A DNA stretch of 7,780 bases, from NCBI GenBank assembly GCA_002780205.1, contig PEVQ01000218.1, positions 1 to 7,780 on the forward strand, in the 5' to 3' direction. Shown here in pieces: positions 5,178 to 7,780 of the stretch (its first letter is position 1; the number at the start of each line of letters is the position of its first letter). The notes beneath the pieces are model-generated. The model was given only the letters and a program-made list of their open reading frames with translations, was not told the DNA's origin and ran no database searches. The position numbers and the translations under genes are program-made. The stretch is from Elusimicrobia bacterium CG06_land_8_20_14_3_00_38_11. Lineage in GTDB: Bacteria > Elusimicrobiota > UBA8919.

Positions 5178-6140
5178 GTGAAGATTTTAATAATAAGATT
5201 GAGTTCCATCGGGGATATAGTTTTATCAACGCCGCTGGTAAGATGTCTGCGGAATAAATTTCCTTCGGTGCAGATTGATTTTTTGGTTAAAAAAAAGTAT
5301 TCGGAAATTCTTTCAGCAAACCCGTACATTTCAAATTTGATTTTTTTTGAAAACAACATTTTTAAACTGGCAAAAAAAATAAAAAAAGAAAAATATGACT
5401 TTATCATGGATATTCATAATAATTTCAGGACTTTTCTTTTGACTTTGTTTTCCGGAGCAAAAACTTTAAGATATAAAAATTACATGTTCCGGAGATTTTT
5501 TCTGGCGGAATTCGGGCTGAATTTTTATAAAGAAAAAACTCCGGTTTTTCAAAGGTACTTAGAAACTGCGTCATCGCTTGGTATCTCTTACGACAACGGC
5601 GGACTTGATTTCTTCGTTGACGAAAAGATAAATGGACAAATGTCCATTTATAAATGTGTCGGAATCTGCCCTGTTTCCGTCTGGAAAACGAAGAGATGGC
5701 TTAAACAGAATTTTGTTGATTTGGCAAAAAGAATACTTGAAAAACAAGATTGCGAGATACTTATTTTCGGCGGCAAGAACGATTTTGATTATTGTGAGGA
5801 TATAAAAATCCGGATTGGTCCGAAAGCAAAAAATCTCTGTGGATTGTCGCTTAAGGAAACCGCGATTGCTTTAAAAAAATGCAAGTATTTACTTACAGGT
5901 GATACGGGACTTATGCATATTGCCGATGCCTTAAAAATTCCGACAATTTCAATTTTTGGTCCGACTGTAGAAGAATTCGGGTTTTATTCGCAATCGGAAA
6001 AATCAAAAATTATTTCTAAAAATTATTTTTGTAAACCATGTTCCACAAAGGGTTCCGGCAAATGTCCCGTCGGTGATTTTAAGTGTATGACAGAAATATC
6101 TGTTGAGGAGGTTTTTTCACACTGTGCTGCTTGTTTATAA
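5178..6140 (+). CDS. GT9-family LPS heptosyltransferase
   Basis: A 320-residue glycosyltransferase family 9 protein that transfers heptose from an ADP-heptose donor to the lipopolysaccharide inner core at the cytoplasmic face of the inner membrane. The N-terminus MKILIIRLSSIGDIVLSTPL is typical and fixes the GTG start at 5178; D13 matches the catalytic aspartate of this family. The C-terminal donor domain has WKTKRW (169-174), IFGG (196-199) and the GDTGLMHIADALKIP and SIFGPT motifs (241-263). Four cysteines (C285, C288, C296, C303) lie in the CKPC...C...C tail common in this subgroup. The acceptor (Kdo or first heptose) cannot be told, so no waaC or waaF symbol is given. It overlaps waaA by 17 bases. 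A 24-bp palindrome lies in the linker between the two domains. Confidence 0.9.
   Translation: MKILIIRLSSIGDIVLSTPLVRCLRNKFPSVQIDFLVKKKYSEILSANPYISNLIFFENNIFKLAKKIKKEKYDFIMDIHNNFRTFLLTLFSGAKTLRYKNYMFRRFFLAEFGLNFYKEKTPVFQRYLETASSLGISYDNGGLDFFVDEKINGQMSIYKCVGICPVSVWKTKRWLKQNFVDLAKRILEKQDCEILIFGGKNDFDYCEDIKIRIGPKAKNLCGLSLKETAIALKKCKYLLTGDTGLMHIADALKIPTISIFGPTVEEFGFYSQSEKSKIISKNYFCKPCSTKGSGKCPVGDFKCMTEISVEEVFSHCAACL
5628..5651. repeat. Intragenic inverted repeat in the heptosyltransferase
   Basis: The arms ATAAATGGACA (5628-5638) and TGTCCATTTAT (5641-5651) are exact reverse complements around AA. It is in frame (eight codons, residues 151-158) and falls in the expected linker between the two Rossmann-like domains, where extra residues would be tolerated. 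It may be a small in-frame insertion or chance in AT-rich sequence. Confidence 0.6.
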
Positions 6141-7431
6141 TATATTAGTCGGTTTTGCGTTTATATTTGTTATGCCGTATTTTATCTGGCGTTATAAACT
6201 TGCCATTTTTGATAAAGTTGCAGTCGGTATAAAACAGCGTTTGGGATTTTATGATATTGAAAAGGGTAAGTATATTTTAATTCATGCTTCCTCCGTCGGC
6301 GAATTAAAAACCATAGCGATGTTTATTGAAAAATTGAAAAAAATATTTCCGGCAAAAAAAATTCTTATATTAACAATGACGCCGTACGGTTATAAATATG
6401 TTCTTGATAAAAAAATTGCCGATAAGGTTGTTTTTGCTCCGATTGATATTCCGTTTTGCGTTGAAAAATTGTTTTTAAGGGTTATACCGGAGATGCTTAT
6501 TCTTGTAGAGAGCGAACTCTGGCCGAACTTAATTTTTTCTGCTAAAAGGAAGGGTGCAAAAATTGTTTCAATTAATGCAAAGATGTCGGATAAAAGTTTT
6601 CGCAGATATTTGTTTGTAAAAGAATTCATTGCGGAAATTCTAAAAAAGATAGATTTTATTTGCGCCCGTGAAGAATCTGACAGGAATAAATTTATTGCTT
6701 TGGGTTATGACGAAAAAAAAACGGTAAAAACGGGTAATATGAAATATGATAAGTCCGAAGTCCGAAGCCTGCCCTCGCAGGACTTAAGCGGGGGTCCGAA
6801 GTCCGAAGTCCGGAAAAAAGATTTTGGTTTTACCGATAGCGATTTGATTTTTGTGGCCGGCAGCACCAGAGAGAAGGAAGAAGAAATAGTAATAAATGTT
6901 TATAAAAAATTGTCGGAGGAATTCTCAAATCTAAAATTGATAATTGCGCCGCGTTATCCGGAAAGATGTTCTGAAATTGAAAAAATTTTACAGAAAGAAA
7001 ATATATCATTTGTTCGCAAGTCACAACTTCTAACTTCCAACTTCCAACTTCCAACTTTCCGCTGTCTTTTGCTTGATACCATCGGAGAACTTACCGATGC
7101 CTATTCAACAGGAACCGTTATTTTCGTCGGCGGGAGTTTGTTTGACGGTTCCGGCGGCCATAATATGTTGGAGCCGGCGGAACTCGGCAAAACGGTTATA
7201 TTCGGAAAATTTGTCAAAAATTTTCAGGAATCGGCAATATTATTAATTTCTAAAAAAGCGGCGTTTCAGGTAAGCGATGAAAAAGAGTTTTATAATTCCG
7301 CCCGCAGATTATTAATTGATGCAGAATTAAGTGCTGAGATGGGAAAATTGGCGAAGGGAGTTGTTATCAGTCGCCGCGGTGCAACCGATAATAACCTAAA
7401 AATCATTTCGGAAATATTGAAAAATGCTTAA
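6124..7431 (+). CDS. waaA: Kdo transferase (3-deoxy-D-manno-octulosonic acid transferase)
   Basis: A membrane-anchored glycosyltransferase that adds Kdo from CMP-Kdo to the lipid A precursor, the first inner-core step. Starting at GTG 6124 it has 435 residues. A GAGGAGG ribosome site (6105-6111) lies upstream at a slightly long spacing of 12, and this start puts the catalytic glutamate of HASSVGE at residue 60, the same number as in E. coli WaaA. An alternative TTG at 6103 would add seven residues but overlaps the ribosome site. Residues 1-22 form a hydrophobic anchor. VESELWPN (128-135) and the donor motif FVGGSL...GGHNMLEPAELG (334-355) are intact. Two low-complexity segments, residues 210-231 and 301-311, come from in-frame tandem repeats and lie where E. 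coli WaaA has variable linkers. Whether it adds one or more Kdo residues cannot be told. Confidence 0.93.
   Translation: MLLVYNILVGFAFIFVMPYFIWRYKLAIFDKVAVGIKQRLGFYDIEKGKYILIHASSVGELKTIAMFIEKLKKIFPAKKILILTMTPYGYKYVLDKKIADKVVFAPIDIPFCVEKLFLRVIPEMLILVESELWPNLIFSAKRKGAKIVSINAKMSDKSFRRYLFVKEFIAEILKKIDFICAREESDRNKFIALGYDEKKTVKTGNMKYDKSEVRSLPSQDLSGGPKSEVRKKDFGFTDSDLIFVAGSTREKEEEIVINVYKKLSEEFSNLKLIIAPRYPERCSEIEKILQKENISFVRKSQLLTSNFQLPTFRCLLLDTIGELTDAYSTGTVIFVGGSLFDGSGGHNMLEPAELGKTVIFGKFVKNFQESAILLISKKAAFQVSDEKEFYNSARRLLIDAELSAEMGKLAKGVVISRRGATDNNLKIISEILKNA
6752..6813. repeat. In-frame 7-bp repeat (AGTCCGA) element inside waaA
   Basis: AGTCCGA twice (6752-6765) and GGTCCGA, AGTCCGA, AGTCCGG (6793-6813) flank a 27-base core containing the hairpin CCTGC-CCTC-GCAGG (6768-6781). 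It is read as KSEVRSLPSQDLSGGPKSEVR, with SEVR at both ends. The segment sits between the conserved TGNMKYD and the FVAGST strand, a variable linker in WaaA. The local base composition is clearly more GC-rich than the rest of the gene, which suggests insertion. Confidence 0.85.
7025..7060. repeat. In-frame 7-bp repeat (AACTTCC) array inside waaA
   Basis: AACTTCT, then three perfect AACTTCC units, then a degenerate AACTTTCC. It is read as the heptapeptide-type sequence QLLTSNFQLPTF, in the linker before LLLDTIGEL. The same array in the same reading phase appears in the next gene. Confidence 0.9.
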
Positions 7432-7780
7432 ATTATCAACGGCTGTAGGAAGTATGCCTCACAATGACGGAAAAAAAGCAATTGAGATTATTATGAAAAA
7501 TCTTGCTATCCCTGTTTGGCCGCAACTTCCTAAAATAAGTTTCAGGGAAAGTATGTATGCACAGTATTCCGAGGGTTTTCCCTGTCTTGTTGTTGACGAA
7601 AAAATTCAAAAAATATTTTTTGATACTGATGATGATGTACTTCCGTCATTGGAAAAATTTTACGAAAAAATTATTTCGGATGACATAGATTATTTCAAAA
7701 TTTCTGGAGATTATGCTTCTGGTTTTTATGAATTTTTGTCTCAACTTCCAACTTCCAACTTCCAACTTCCTGCTGTTAAG
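7424..7780 (+). CDS. MetE-like (cobalamin-independent methionine synthase type) protein, 5' part
   Basis: The first 119 residues of a gene that leaves the window. ATG 7424 overlaps the waaA stop by eight bases, so translation is probably coupled; only a weak ribosome site is visible. STAVGSMPH (5-13) resembles the TTIGSFPQT opening of the MetE catalytic barrel, and IPVWPQLPKISFRESMYAQYSEGFP (29-53) is what I recall from single-domain MetE or uroporphyrinogen-decarboxylase-like proteins of uncultivated bacteria. If it methylates homocysteine, it would complete the pathway begun by metX and metY. The zinc-ligand residues would lie beyond the window, so activity cannot be judged. A tandem repeat encodes QLPTSNFQLP near residues 107-116. 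Family confidence is moderate to good; function is uncertain. Confidence 0.75.
   Translation, partial: MLKLSTAVGSMPHNDGKKAIEIIMKNLAIPVWPQLPKISFRESMYAQYSEGFPCLVVDEKIQKIFFDTDDDVLPSLEKFYEKIISDDIDYFKISGDYASGFYEFLSQLPTSNFQLPAVK
7743..7770. repeat. In-frame 7-bp repeat (AACTTCC x4) inside the MetE-like gene
   Basis: Four perfect consecutive AACTTCC units, read as QLPTSNFQLP. The flanks also resemble those of the waaA copy: GTC(A or T)CAACTT before it and TCC followed within one base by GCTGT after it. This suggests the repeated unit, or its target preference, extends past the heptamers. Confidence 0.9.

Noticed and set aside
6103..6123. TTG 6103 as waaA start
   Set aside because: It overlaps the GAGGAGG ribosome site; GTG 6124 gives the catalytic Glu at residue 60 as in E. 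coli. The spacing of 12 is long, so some doubt remains.

Overview
The window suggests an uncultivated, AT-rich, Gram-negative bacterium. It encodes a Kdo transferase and a heptosyltransferase of lipopolysaccharide core synthesis, uses ATG, GTG and probably TTG-region starts with GGAGG-type ribosome sites, and has intergenic gaps packed with several different short inverted and tandem repeat families. That repeat load resembles candidate-phylum genomes of the Omnitrophota or Elusimicrobiota kind, but the phylum is a guess from style, not a demonstrated assignment. Every gene lies on the + strand.

Positions 35-5024 hold a sulfur amino acid cluster: an Rrf2-family regulator with a likely Fe-S-binding cysteine triad, O-acetylhomoserine sulfhydrylase (metY), cysteine synthase (cysK), homoserine O-acetyltransferase (metX) and metW. 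MetX makes O-acetylhomoserine, with MetW as its usual partner. MetY joins it to sulfide to give homocysteine, and CysK uses sulfide with O-acetylserine to give cysteine. The regulator plausibly senses sulfur, Fe-S or redox status. A possible 28-codon exported peptide overlaps the metW stop.

Positions 5141-7431 hold an envelope block: a consensus-like promoter almost touching the GTG start of a GT9 heptosyltransferase, followed by an overlapping waaA (kdtA). The stop of waaA overlaps the start of a gene that runs off the window. It encodes a MetE-like (cobalamin-independent methionine synthase type) protein, which returns to the methionine theme because it could act on the homocysteine made by MetY.

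The most unusual content is the repeats. Four of the five gaps between genes (482-701, 1989-2101, 3029-3142 and 4262-4439), plus the sequence before the first gene, carry mutually different repeat elements. Most are inverted pairs and several abut start codons. Two further repeats built from 7-bp units lie in frame inside waaA and the MetE-like gene. Their units have no stop codon in any of the six frames, whereas the tandem repeats found between genes do contain stops. A hairpin family between metX and metW shows three copies whose stems differ but still pair around an invariant ATTTAT loop, and a perfect 32-bp palindrome sits just upstream of the metW ribosome site. No tRNA, rRNA, CRISPR array, transposase or riboswitch is visible, and no stretch above 300 bases lacks a gene.
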